From the NCBI RefSeq assembly GCF_001953985.1, contig NZ_MBEI01000046.1:124001-188000 (forward strand): 64,000 nucleotides of DNA, in the 5' to 3' direction. This document shows positions 27,312-35,201 of this stretch, in pieces; the first letter of the stretch is position 1; each line of letters opens with the position of its first letter. Under the pieces are notes generated by a model that was not told where the DNA came from, did no database searches, and worked only from the letters and a program-made list of their open reading frames with translations. The DNA comes from Mycobacterium colombiense. GTDB lineage: Bacteria > Actinomycetota > Actinomycetes > Mycobacteriales > Mycobacteriaceae. A program made the translations under genes and the position numbers.

Positions 27312-30239
27312 TCAATCCAAGCCGCGCATGAGCTGCGCCAATTGGGCGCGGGAAGTGATGCCGAGCTTGGCGAATGCGTTGTGGACGTGGGTCTTCACGG
27401 TGTGGGGGGAGAGGTGCAGCTCGGTAGCGACGTCGCGGTTGGTCGCGCCTTGCGCGATGAGGTTGATGACCGTGAGTTCAGAGTCGGTGAGGCTGTCCCA
27501 GCCCGTTTTTGCGCGTGGGTGGTTGACGATGCGCCGTTCCACGCCCAACCCGCGCAGCGCGCGGCCGACCCGGCGGGCATCGGCAATCGCCTCGCACTCG
27601 ATGTAGGTGTCGAATGCCGTGTTCAGCTGGTCGAGCGCCTCGGCGTTGCGCTGTGCGCGACTCAGCTCGCCGCCGGCATCCTCGGCGGCGCCAGCGTAAA
27701 GAAGCGGCCGCGAAGAGGACTGGAGCAACTCGGCGGCAACCACCAATGCCTGGGCGTCACGCTCGAGGATTGCGCGGATGTGTTGGGCGACTGTGGGGAA
27801 CAACGGAACGCCCGACGGCTCGCGTTCGAGCACTGCAATGGCGTCAAGGAGGCGCGCGCGCAAACCTGCATCACCGGCGGCTGACGCTACCCGCGCGGTC
27901 AGGGTCAGCTGATCCAGGACGGTCGGCAAGAACGGTGTCATGAGTAGCGAGATATCGCCGCCGAGCCAGCGAACCGCTTCATGAACATCGTCGCGCTGCC
28001 ACGCCGCCAGCCCTAACGCGCACGCCGCCCCGCGACGTACGGCGGGCGAACCGTCGGAGTACGCATCGCGCGCCTCATTCATAGTCTCTACCAACAACGT
28101 TCGGTCGTCGGTGCGCGCCGCCACCTCAGCCAGGGTGAACATGCGCATCGCGTTTACGAAGGTCGACCCCGGTTGCTCCGGCGTTGGCAGCTGTTCGGTG
28201 GTGACGCGGGCGGCCGACAGACGGCCCGCGGCCGCCTGCACCACGCCCGCCATCAGGGCCCAGATGTGAAGCGCCATGCCGTCGCGTTCCCTTTGGGATG
28301 TTTCTGTGCCGGTCGCGACCAGCGCCGCCGCATCTTCCAGCCGTCCGACCACGGCAAGCAGGTTTGCCAGGTGGCATCCGGCGAGATTATGCGTCGTCAT
28401 ATCGCCCGCGGGGGGCAGGGCTTGGAGTTCCTCAACGCGGTGGAGTGCGCGGCCCGCGCGCCCGTTCGCACAGTCGAGGTAGGCGAGTGCAACTCCGGAC
28501 AGAATCCTCGACTCGAGATCGCCGGTGGATGCGGCGGCGGCCGCCGCATCGTCGGCTGCGGCGCTGTCCTGCCCGTGTTGGCCGTACATCGTCAGGTTGT
28601 ACGCCAGCCATGCGCGATGCCGTGCCTGGGTGACGTCGCTGAGGTCGGGCAACTGAAGCGCGCGGCGGTTCTCTTCGATGTGTCGCGCGGTCGTATCTGT
28701 GATCGCCGTCCGAAGCCGGAGGAGGATCTTGGCCTCTTCTTCGGGCTCCAGCGCGGCGGACAGGGTGGTGCTGGCCAATCGTTGCGCCTCCTCGTAGCGG
28801 GTGGCCCGATTGAGCAGCACGATCGTTTCCGTCACCAGCGGCCCACGTCCCGGATCTTGGGGAGACAAAAGCTCCAACGCGCGCTTGCTCAAATCCGACG
28901 CAGCGCCGGGATCGCTGTTGGCCACCGACTGCGCGGCTTCGCGGAGTGCGGAGATCGCGGCCTGATCACCCACCTCAGCGCTGCGGGCGAGCTGGGTTGC
29001 AACCTCCTCGGGCGCCGCACCCATGTCCAGCATGACGGTCGCCGATTGCCGCTCCATCGCTCGGCGCAGCGATTGGGGCAACGATTGCCGCGTCGCTTCG
29101 CGCAGCAGATCGTGACGAAACCTCATTTGATCGCCGTCTTCTATGAGGAAGTCGGCGCGGACTGCCTCGTCTACCGCCGATATCAGGGCGGCCGGTCGGC
29201 GTTCCAGCATCGCCGCGAGCAGCCGGGCCGAGAATCGGTCAGGCAGCACAGCGGCGACTCGTACGACTTGGCTCGCGGCGTGCGAGAGCTGGTCGAGTCG
29301 TTGCTGCATAGTGTCGCTGAGTCGCCGCGGCAACGTTTCTCCGGTGGCGACCGCGCGCCCGCCGCTGACGTCGAGCCGGCCCTCCTCGTCCAATCCTCGA
29401 AGCAGCTCCGTCAGCAGGAACGGGTTGCCGTGCGCCTTGTCGGCCAGAGTCAGGAGCGACGCATCCGCGTTGGCTCGCACGGCGTCCTGCACTATGTCCG
29501 CGACGGCGCTCGGTGTCATCGCCGCCAACCGCAGAAACCTGGCATCCTCACGTTCCAGCGCGGTCAGCGTCTCGCGAACGGCCGGCCCGCCGGCGCCGGT
29601 TCGTGCGGTGAGCACCCACAGCACCGGGGCATCGGGCCTCGTCGCGGCCAGTGACCGCAGCGCCAGCAGGGTGGCGTTGTCGGCCCAGTGGATGTCCTCG
29701 AGGAGGATCACCAAGGGTATTCGGGACGCGGCCGCATGAATGGCGGCTTGTAAATCGCGCACCACCCAGTAGCGAAGATCGGCCGATGTGCCCAAGCGGC
29801 GCAAAGCCTCCGCATCACCGACGGGGGGATCCGCGCGCAGGGTCGCCATGAACAGTGAGAAAAATGGCACCGTCTGCTGGTACTCGAAGGCCTCGCCGAA
29901 TAGTGCCCGCACACCGGCCTTCTCGGCGAGCGCCAAGACCTCGGTGAGCAACCGACTCTTGCCGATGCCGGGCGGACCCTCGATGACCACTACGCCGCCG
30001 CGCCCCTGAGCGAGCGCCGCGATCTGCGTGCCGATCACCTTCAGCTCGCCTGCACGCCCGCGAATCGGCGGTGTGCGTGCCTTCCCCGACGCCCTCGCGG
30101 TGTTCACGCGAACCGCCGCCCACCGACGTGAAGTAGGCGGGGGGAAGACTTCCAAGTTATGTAATCCACAGTTCTCGCCACCGCTAGCGCTGGCAGTCAG
30201 TGTAGGCGAGCTTCTCCGCCCCATTTGGTGAACCGCCAT
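27312..30239 (-). CDS. large LuxR-family AAA ATPase regulator, tandem copy 3
   Basis: 975 residues from ATG 30239. Homology to copies 1 and 2 begins at TPPIRGRAGELK (about residue 58); the sequence before that is unrelated, so the start is uncertain (ATG 30224 or GTG 30107 are alternatives). Walker A GPPGIGKS, LVILLEDIHWAD, a divergent helical middle, and a C-terminal LuxR HTH nearly the same as copy 2. It is the most divergent of the three and the only one whose upstream region faces operator copy 7. Confidence 0.92.
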   Translation of the reverse strand: MAVHQMGRRSSPTLTASASGGENCGLHNLEVFPPPTSRRWAAVRVNTARASGKARTPPIRGRAGELKVIGTQIAALAQGRGGVVVIEGPPGIGKSRLLTEVLALAEKAGVRALFGEAFEYQQTVPFFSLFMATLRADPPVGDAEALRRLGTSADLRYWVVRDLQAAIHAAASRIPLVILLEDIHWADNATLLALRSLAATRPDAPVLWVLTARTGAGGPAVRETLTALEREDARFLRLAAMTPSAVADIVQDAVRANADASLLTLADKAHGNPFLLTELLRGLDEEGRLDVSGGRAVATGETLPRRLSDTMQQRLDQLSHAASQVVRVAAVLPDRFSARLLAAMLERRPAALISAVDEAVRADFLIEDGDQMRFRHDLLREATRQSLPQSLRRAMERQSATVMLDMGAAPEEVATQLARSAEVGDQAAISALREAAQSVANSDPGAASDLSKRALELLSPQDPGRGPLVTETIVLLNRATRYEEAQRLASTTLSAALEPEEEAKILLRLRTAITDTTARHIEENRRALQLPDLSDVTQARHRAWLAYNLTMYGQHGQDSAAADDAAAAAASTGDLESRILSGVALAYLDCANGRAGRALHRVEELQALPPAGDMTTHNLAGCHLANLLAVVGRLEDAAALVATGTETSQRERDGMALHIWALMAGVVQAAAGRLSAARVTTEQLPTPEQPGSTFVNAMRMFTLAEVAARTDDRTLLVETMNEARDAYSDGSPAVRRGAACALGLAAWQRDDVHEAVRWLGGDISLLMTPFLPTVLDQLTLTARVASAAGDAGLRARLLDAIAVLEREPSGVPLFPTVAQHIRAILERDAQALVVAAELLQSSSRPLLYAGAAEDAGGELSRAQRNAEALDQLNTAFDTYIECEAIADARRVGRALRGLGVERRIVNHPRAKTGWDSLTDSELTVINLIAQGATNRDVATELHLSPHTVKTHVHNAFAKLGITSRAQLAQLMRGLD

Positions 30240-30313
30240 TCGGCTGCATCAGATGCGTCCTCGCCGGGAGGCCCGGGGTGCTTCATTCCCTGATGCTCGA
30301 AACACCCGCCGAA

Positions 30314-30355
30314 TCGCCCGGGTGAATCAGCTCGCCGGGTGATGACCACTCATCC
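30314..30355 (+). promoter_or_regulatory. composite operator, copy 7 (between LuxR-ATPase copy 3 and the zinc-ribbon genes)
   Basis: TCGCCC-GGGTGA (30314-30325), 11 bp, GGGTGA 30337-30342, TGACCAC, TCATCC 30350-30355. It lies in the divergent gap 30240-30666 and points to the plus-strand genes, but could also act on LuxR-ATPase copy 3. The sequence remains similar to operator copy 8 for some 50 bp beyond the last hexamer. Confidence 0.72.
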
Positions 30356-30401
30356 CACGTCGGTTAATGCTCGCTCAACAGATAGATGGCGAGCGGACGG
30401 T

Positions 30402-30566
30402 ACGTGGATCCGGGCATGTTTTCGGATCTGCGTTCGGGGCCGCTCAAGCGAGCAACGCGTCGCGATGGCGGTGGACGGCTTGGCTGCGCTGATCACCGCG
30501 GAACGCCATCGCGACAAATTGGAGAAATTAGATGAAGCCTCGCCAATTTCAACGATCGCCTGCTGA
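30402..30566 (+). pseudogene. probable degenerate relative of the small protein encoded at 32984
   Basis: After operator copy 7 the plus strand encodes FRICVRGRSSEQRVAMAVDG in a frame open to 30566. It sits at the same distance from the operator as YRMCIQGRVTERLGYAFEGM in the 32984 gene, and the DNA between is alignable. No start codon lies at the matching place; the only in-frame ATG (30339) is inside the operator. I read this as a decayed copy. Confidence 0.4.
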
Positions 30567-30666
30567 ATACGGCGGCGGCGTCGCGCGATCACCATGGCTG
30601 CCGCATCGAATGCGTGATGCCGCCGCCTTCGCACGGCGTTGGGCGCATCGGAAGGGAGAAGCCGCG

Positions 30667-31026
30667 ATGGACGCCGTCCCGGCGATCGAGGATCAACTTC
30701 ACGCGCTGCAGCCGATCTGCAGTGCCCAGCGGGTGTCGACCGGCATTACATGCGGGGCACCGGCGGTGGCGGTCGCCGAGATACACGCCATTGACGGATG
30801 CGACCAGATGGGGCTGAGCCCAGACGGCGACCTCGTCGAAACGCTCTGCCAGGCCTGCCTGTCAACTCTGCAATGGGCGATCGCGACCTACGTGGGCGAC
30901 AAGCGCGAGATGGCGTCCCGATGCGGCGCCCACCCGGCGTGCACCACCTGCGGGCGTCCCACTGGATACCTGGGCAGTGTCTTCACTGTGCGCCCGATCC
31001 GGCCGCCCGAGGGGCTGGCACCATGA
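30667..31026 (+). CDS. small Cys-rich protein, possible zinc ribbon
   Basis: 119 residues with no family that I recognise. Seven Cys are spread over the protein, including CQAC and CTTC pairs (the second in CTTCGRPTGYLGSVF), which would suit a zinc ribbon. ATG 30667 has GGAAGGGAGAAG upstream, so the longer frame from 30532 is not used. The stop overlaps the start of the next gene (ATGA). It is the first intact gene after operator copy 7. Confidence 0.65.
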   Translation: MDAVPAIEDQLHALQPICSAQRVSTGITCGAPAVAVAEIHAIDGCDQMGLSPDGDLVETLCQACLSTLQWAIATYVGDKREMASRCGAHPACTTCGRPTGYLGSVFTVRPIRPPEGLAP

Positions 31027-31370
31027 CCCGACGACTACGGATTGCCTTCCTGTTTGCGGCCGTGGTTTCCGGTGATTACGCGGTCCTCACGTTGATCAAT
31101 GGTCAGCCAATCGATTTCGGCGTCACCGCCGCCATCTGTACGGGATCCTTTGTCGCGGCCGGGCTGATCGCGTTCGCGGGCAGGCGACGCCGCAAGGCGA
31201 TGGCGCAGGGACGAGCGGCCGTCTGGGAGCGCCGTGACCGGCAGGCGGCCGCCGCCGACCAACAGTGCGCGGTATGCGGCGCTGCGCGTCAAAAACCCAG
31301 CGACTCACCCAGATTCGTTGACCGGCAGACCGCGCGCTTATGCGCAGCGTGCGCGCCGGCCCTCAACTAG
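31023..31370 (+). CDS. small membrane protein with a C-terminal zinc-ribbon-like tail
   Basis: 115 residues. Two hydrophobic segments (RIAFLFAAVVSGDYAVLTLI and FGVTAAICTGSFVAAGLIAF) are followed by a basic linker and a tail with CAVC and CAAC pairs spaced about 26 residues apart. It overlaps the preceding Cys-rich gene by 4 nt. The paired zinc-ribbon-like modules suggest the two proteins may work together. Function unknown. Confidence 0.65.
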   Translation: MTRRLRIAFLFAAVVSGDYAVLTLINGQPIDFGVTAAICTGSFVAAGLIAFAGRRRRKAMAQGRAAVWERRDRQAAAADQQCAVCGAARQKPSDSPRFVDRQTARLCAACAPALN

Positions 31371-31410
31371 AGCCGGCACGATGAGCCGGCCCCGGAAGTG
31401 TTGACAGCCC

Positions 31411-31608
31411 ATGTTGGTGCATGTGTGCGAGGTGCTGCTTCACGACGCGCAGCCGGCAGCCCAGCGACTGGCCACCGCCGGTGTGGCCGTCGATATGCGG
31501 GTTTGGCCGGGCCACACCCACGTGTTCCAACTCGCCGCGCCGATGATCCCGGAAGCCACCTGCTCACTGCGCCAGATCGGCCGCTGCATCCGCGAAGCGA
31601 CCGGATAG
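31411..31608 (+). pseudogene. C-terminal remnant of an alpha/beta-hydrolase esterase
   Basis: 65 residues beginning LVHVCEVLLHDAQPAAQRLA and continuing [20 protein letters not shown]. This matches the last third of GDXG (LipH-type) esterases, including the catalytic-His segment. The nucleophile and HGGG parts are absent upstream, so it is a truncated remnant. Confidence 0.55.
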
Positions 31609-31633
31609 CCAAGGCACCCTAGGGTTTTCGAAG

Positions 31634-32863
31634 ATGGATTTCGGGGCGTTGCCACCAGAAATCAACTCGGGCCGGATGTATTCCGGGCCCGGCTGTGGGT
31701 CGATGCTGGCTGCCTCGGCAGCCTGGGACGGGCTGGCCGCCGACTTGCACTCCGCGGCCGCGGCCTATGGGTCGGTGATCTCGGACCTGACCAGCGCAGC
31801 ATGGCTGGGTCCCGCGTCGGTGACGATGGCGGCCGCCACCGCACCCTACGTCTGGTGGCTGACGACGACTGCTGCGCTGTGCGAGCAGGCCGCCACCCAG
31901 GCCAGGGCGGCCGCCGCCGCCTACGAGGCCGCATTTGCGATGACGGTGCCCCCACCGGTGGTGGCAGCCAACCGCGCGCGGCTGATGTTGCTGATCGCGA
32001 CAAACATCCTCGGCCAAAACACCCCGGCGATCGCGGCGACCGAAGCCGAGTACGGCGAAATGTGGGCCCAGGATGCCGGGGCGATGTACGAGTATGCCGG
32101 CGCATCCGCTGCCGCTTCGGCGCTACCGCCGTTCACCCCGCCCCCGCCCACAACAAATCCAGCCGGGGTCGCCGGCCAGGTTGCTGCGGTTGCCCACGCC
32201 AGCTCCACGCCGGCCGGGACAGCCACCCAGACCGTCATGTCGACCGGCTCGCAGCTGCTCTCCGCAGTACCCAATGCGCTTCAGGGACTTGCGCTGCCCT
32301 TACCGGCCGCCGCGGCATCACTGCCATCGTTCTCGCAATTGCTTAGCTTATTGAGCCCGGTGAACCTGGCCGTTGCGTCGGTGTCGACGGGTATCACGTC
32401 GACGGGCATGGCCGGGTCGTACGCGGGCTTGGGATATGCGGCGCACTACGACCCAGACGGTGCCAGCAAGATGGACGCCATACTGCAACGTTTGGGGGCG
32501 GCTCCGGCAGGCTCAGGAACGGGCGCAACAGTGTCATCGGGCTCGGCAGACCTGGGGCCAGGCGGCGGTACGGGACCTGTGTCGTCGGCGGGTTTGAGCC
32601 GAGCCTCCTCAATCGGCGCGCTGTCGGTGCCCCCGAGCTGGTCGGCGGCCGCCCCGCCGATCAGACGCGCCGCGGCAGCGTGGCCGAACACCCTCCCCGG
32701 CGCTGCCCCGACCGTCCTGGCAGCGATCCCGGAAAATCTGCTCAACGAAATGCTTTTGGCGGGTATGGCCGTACGCGGCATCCGCGGTGCTCCCACTCAG
32801 GGCCGGCCCACGATCACCATCACTGTGACGCAGCATCCGCCGGATAACGACCGCGGGCCCTGA
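31634..32863 (+). CDS. PPE family protein (PPE-SVP group)
   Basis: 409 residues. The N-terminal PPE domain starts [20 protein letters not shown] and contains the WxG turn SAAWLGPAS. The C-terminal part has [11 protein letters not shown], the SVPxxxW signature of the PPE-SVP group. PPE proteins are exported by ESX type VII systems, normally as heterodimers with a PE protein. No PE gene is adjacent, so the partner must be encoded elsewhere. It lies between operator copies 7 and 8. Start ATG 31634; CDS ends just before copy 8. Confidence 0.95.
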   Translation: MDFGALPPEINSGRMYSGPGCGSMLAASAAWDGLAADLHSAAAAYGSVISDLTSAAWLGPASVTMAAATAPYVWWLTTTAALCEQAATQARAAAAAYEAAFAMTVPPPVVAANRARLMLLIATNILGQNTPAIAATEAEYGEMWAQDAGAMYEYAGASAAASALPPFTPPPPTTNPAGVAGQVAAVAHASSTPAGTATQTVMSTGSQLLSAVPNALQGLALPLPAAAASLPSFSQLLSLLSPVNLAVASVSTGITSTGMAGSYAGLGYAAHYDPDGASKMDAILQRLGAAPAGSGTGATVSSGSADLGPGGGTGPVSSAGLSRASSIGALSVPPSWSAAAPPIRRAAAAWPNTLPGAAPTVLAAIPENLLNEMLLAGMAVRGIRGAPTQGRPTITITVTQHPPDNDRGP

Positions 32864-32897
32864 TGCGTGCCCATCCGCCCAGTGATGCGTGCTGTGC

Positions 32898-32939
32898 TCA
32901 CCCGGGTGAATTAGCTCGCCGGGTGATGACGACTCACCC
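32898..32939 (+). promoter_or_regulatory. composite operator, copy 8 (upstream of the small protein-MDR operon)
   Basis: The cleanest copy: TCACCC-GGGTGA (32898-32909), 11 bp, GGGTGA 32921-32926, TGACGAC, TCACCC 32934-32939. Only 44 bp separate it from the start codon at 32984, so transcription must begin inside or just after it. This suggests the element overlaps the promoter itself. Confidence 0.82.
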
Positions 32940-32983
32940 CGCGTCGGTGAATGCTGACTCAACAGCTGGCGAGCGGAGGGCAA

Positions 32984-33229
32984 ATGCAGCCGACCACGTA
33001 CCGGATGTGCATTCAAGGCCGCGTGACCGAGCGGCTCGGGTACGCATTTGAAGGGATGCGCCTCGAGGCCGGTGCGAACGAAACCGTGTTCACCGGTGAA
33101 ATCCGCGACCAGTCACAGCTTTACGGACTTCTCGACCGGGTCCGCGATCTGGGCCTGGAGCTCGTCAGCGTACAACCGCAGCCCGCGGCCGACCCGACGG
33201 AAACAACCCACATCAGGAAGGACCTGTAA
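32984..33229 (+). CDS. conserved small protein, function unknown
   Basis: 81 residues, with YRMCIQGRVTERLGYAFEGM, ETVFTGEIRDQSQLYGLLDR and LGLELVSVQPQP. Small actinobacterial proteins of this pattern (a strand, an internal TxxxG turn, then a LxxLLDRVxxLGLELVSV helix-strand) are widespread but unnamed; an ACT-like or beta-alpha-beta fold is my guess. ATG 32984 has GGAGGG. The stop overlaps the oxidoreductase start by one base, so it is coupled to it. Confidence 0.75.
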   Translation: MQPTTYRMCIQGRVTERLGYAFEGMRLEAGANETVFTGEIRDQSQLYGLLDRVRDLGLELVSVQPQPAADPTETTHIRKDL

Positions 33230-34149
33230 TGCGAGCCATCACTGTTTCAGATCGTGACGCCGGTGTCGCCGGCCTGTCGCTGACGGACCTGCCCTACCCC
33301 GAGGCGGCCGACAACGATGTCGTCGTGCGGGTGCACGCTGCCGGTTTCACACCCGGGGAGCTTGAGTGGCCGCACACCTGGATCGACCGCGCGGGTCATG
33401 ACCGGACACCGAGCGTGCCCGGCCACGAGCTGTCGGGCGTCGTGGTTGAGTTAGGCTACGGCACCACCCTTTTGACTGTCGGTCAGCGAGTGTTCGGGCT
33501 CGCCGACTGGGCTCGCAACGGCTCGCTGGCGGAGTACACCGCGATGGAAGCCCGTAATCTCGCACCGCTGCCGATGGACATCGACCATACTGTGGCCGCG
33601 GCGCTCCCAATCTCTGGATTGGCCGCCTGGCAGGGCTTGTTCGACCACGGCCGCCTCGCCGCCGGGCAAACGGTTCTAATCCACGGCGCCGCGGGTGGGG
33701 TTGGGTCGATCGCGGTGCAGCTCGCCCGCGAGGTCGGTGCGCGCGTCATCGGTACTGGCCGGACCGCCGACCGGGACCGGGCGGGGGAGCTGGGCGTCCA
33801 TACCTTCCTCGACCTGGAGACCGAAAACCTTGAGGACGCAGGCGAAGTCGACGTCGTGTTTGACGTGATCGGCGGAGACATTCTCGCCCGCTCGGCGGCT
33901 CTGGTGCGGGCTGGTGGAACGCTCGTCACCATCGCCGAGCCGCCGAAGACCCTGCCGCGCGATGGGCGAGCAATTTTCTTCCTTGTCGAAGCCGATCGTG
34001 CCCAGCTCGCCGACCTCGCCGCGCGAGTCCGGGATGGACGCCTCAAGCCGGTGGTGGGTGCCGTGCTGCCACTCGCCGAAGCTGCCACCGCATTCGCTCC
34101 CGGCAAGCGCATCCCCGGCAAGACGATCCTGCGCGTCGCCGAAGACTGA
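33229..34149 (+). CDS. MDR-superfamily NADP-dependent oxidoreductase (quinone reductase type)
   Basis: 306 residues. Zinc-free MDR: VPGHELSGVV in the catalytic domain, LIHGAAGGVGSIAVQLAREV as the cofactor loop, and FDVIGGDILARSAALVRAGG. It would reduce enones or quinones with NADPH. It overlaps the preceding small gene by one base and lies in the operator copy 8 transcript. A second, more distant MDR is encoded at 36758. Confidence 0.92.
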   Translation: MRAITVSDRDAGVAGLSLTDLPYPEAADNDVVVRVHAAGFTPGELEWPHTWIDRAGHDRTPSVPGHELSGVVVELGYGTTLLTVGQRVFGLADWARNGSLAEYTAMEARNLAPLPMDIDHTVAAALPISGLAAWQGLFDHGRLAAGQTVLIHGAAGGVGSIAVQLAREVGARVIGTGRTADRDRAGELGVHTFLDLETENLEDAGEVDVVFDVIGGDILARSAALVRAGGTLVTIAEPPKTLPRDGRAIFFLVEADRAQLADLAARVRDGRLKPVVGAVLPLAEAATAFAPGKRIPGKTILRVAED

Positions 34150-34168
34150 AGATGGAAGGCAGCCAAAA

Positions 34169-34603
34169 ATGGCGCTAAAAATACCACTCGCCGCACTGAC
34201 AGTTGCGACACTCGCGTCCGCTTGCCACGCCGAGGCGGCGCCGGAGAAGTCGGGTCAAAACCCGGTTGTCCGACCGGTTTTCAATCAACCTGCCCCCAAT
34301 GTTCCGGGCAAATCACTTGAAGCAGTGTCAGTCAGCTATCCGCCCGGAGCTAGGAGCGGAGCTCACCACCACGCGAGATCGGCGTTCATCATGGCGTACG
34401 TGATCTCCGGAGCGATCCGCAGTCAAGTCGAAGGTGAGCCTGCGCGCGTCTATCACGCCGGCGAGACGTGGAGTGAAGCCCCCGGCGCGCACCACACGAT
34501 CAGTGAAAATGCCAGCGCCACCGAACCCGCTGAATTACTCGCAGTCTTCCTGGTTGACACCGGAGACGGCCCGCTTACCACGGACGACAATGCGAGACAA
34601 TGA
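34169..34603 (+). CDS. exported cupin-domain protein
   Basis: 144 residues. A hydrophobic signal (ALKIPLAALTVATLASAC) ends at a Cys that could be lipidated, though the lipobox is imperfect. The cupin core follows: SYPPGARSGAHHHARSAFIM and YHAGETWSEAPGAHHTISEN, with His residues placed for one metal. ATG 34169 has GGAAGG at a rather long distance. It lies 20 bp after the MDR gene and probably belongs to the same operon. Function unknown. Confidence 0.85.
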   Translation: MALKIPLAALTVATLASACHAEAAPEKSGQNPVVRPVFNQPAPNVPGKSLEAVSVSYPPGARSGAHHHARSAFIMAYVISGAIRSQVEGEPARVYHAGETWSEAPGAHHTISENASATEPAELLAVFLVDTGDGPLTTDDNARQ

Positions 34604-34685
34604 GCTGTCGCGTCGACGATGAAAACTGTTCGCACCGTTTGGTATCCACAATGTGACGACGTTATCCCATTTCCGGGAGGGCTCC

Positions 34686-35201
34686 GTGCGCACGCCTGAT
34701 CCGATCCGGGCCGTCCGGATAGCGCTGCGCTTGTCGCTCGCGGCCGCCTTTCTGTCGGCTGTTGCAGACCGATTCGGTTGGTGGAAGCCGTTTGGGCCGG
34801 AAAGCTGGGGGAGCATGGCTGCTTTTGCCGACTATGCCCACCAGCTCGTTCCATTTGCTTCTGGATGGTTATTGACCGTGATCGTATGGGCTGCCACCGC
34901 AACCGAAACGACCCTGGGAGTCTTGCTCCTCAGCGGCTGGCAACCAAAATTCGTGGGCGCTGCGACTTGCTTGGTGCTCGTGATATTTGGAACCGCGATG
35001 GCCGCATCCCTCGGTGTGGAATCACCGCTTAACTACAGTGTCTTCTCCGCGGCAAGCGCAGCCGCGGCCTACGCGATACTCGGCACAACATCGCCGCCAC
35101 ACCGCCCTGGCGCAATGTCCAGTCCGGACACTCGAAACCATCGCGAGCCGACGGTGGCTGCGGCTAATCCATTGAGTCGGTTCGGAAGTGAAGGCAGATG
35201 A
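34686..35201 (+). CDS. DoxX-family membrane protein
   Basis: 171 residues from GTG 34686, which has GGGAGG upstream. Four hydrophobic segments: AVRIALRLSLAAAFLSAVAD, LTVIVWAATATETTLGVLLL, GAATCLVLVIFGTAMAASLG and SVFSAASAAAAYAILG. RFGWW and the SASAAAAY end are usual in DoxX-like proteins. The stop overlaps the start of the flavoprotein gene at 35198 (ATGA), suggesting a DoxX-reductase unit comparable to the DoxX gene at 15658. Confidence 0.85.
   Translation: MRTPDPIRAVRIALRLSLAAAFLSAVADRFGWWKPFGPESWGSMAAFADYAHQLVPFASGWLLTVIVWAATATETTLGVLLLSGWQPKFVGAATCLVLVIFGTAMAASLGVESPLNYSVFSAASAAAAYAILGTTSPPHRPGAMSSPDTRNHREPTVAAANPLSRFGSEGR

Noticed and set aside
28173..29654. 493-codon plus-strand frame inside LuxR-ATPase copy 3
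   Set aside because: Long antisense frames are common in GC-rich genes; the minus-strand protein has clear Walker and HTH motifs and its two paralogues lack this frame.
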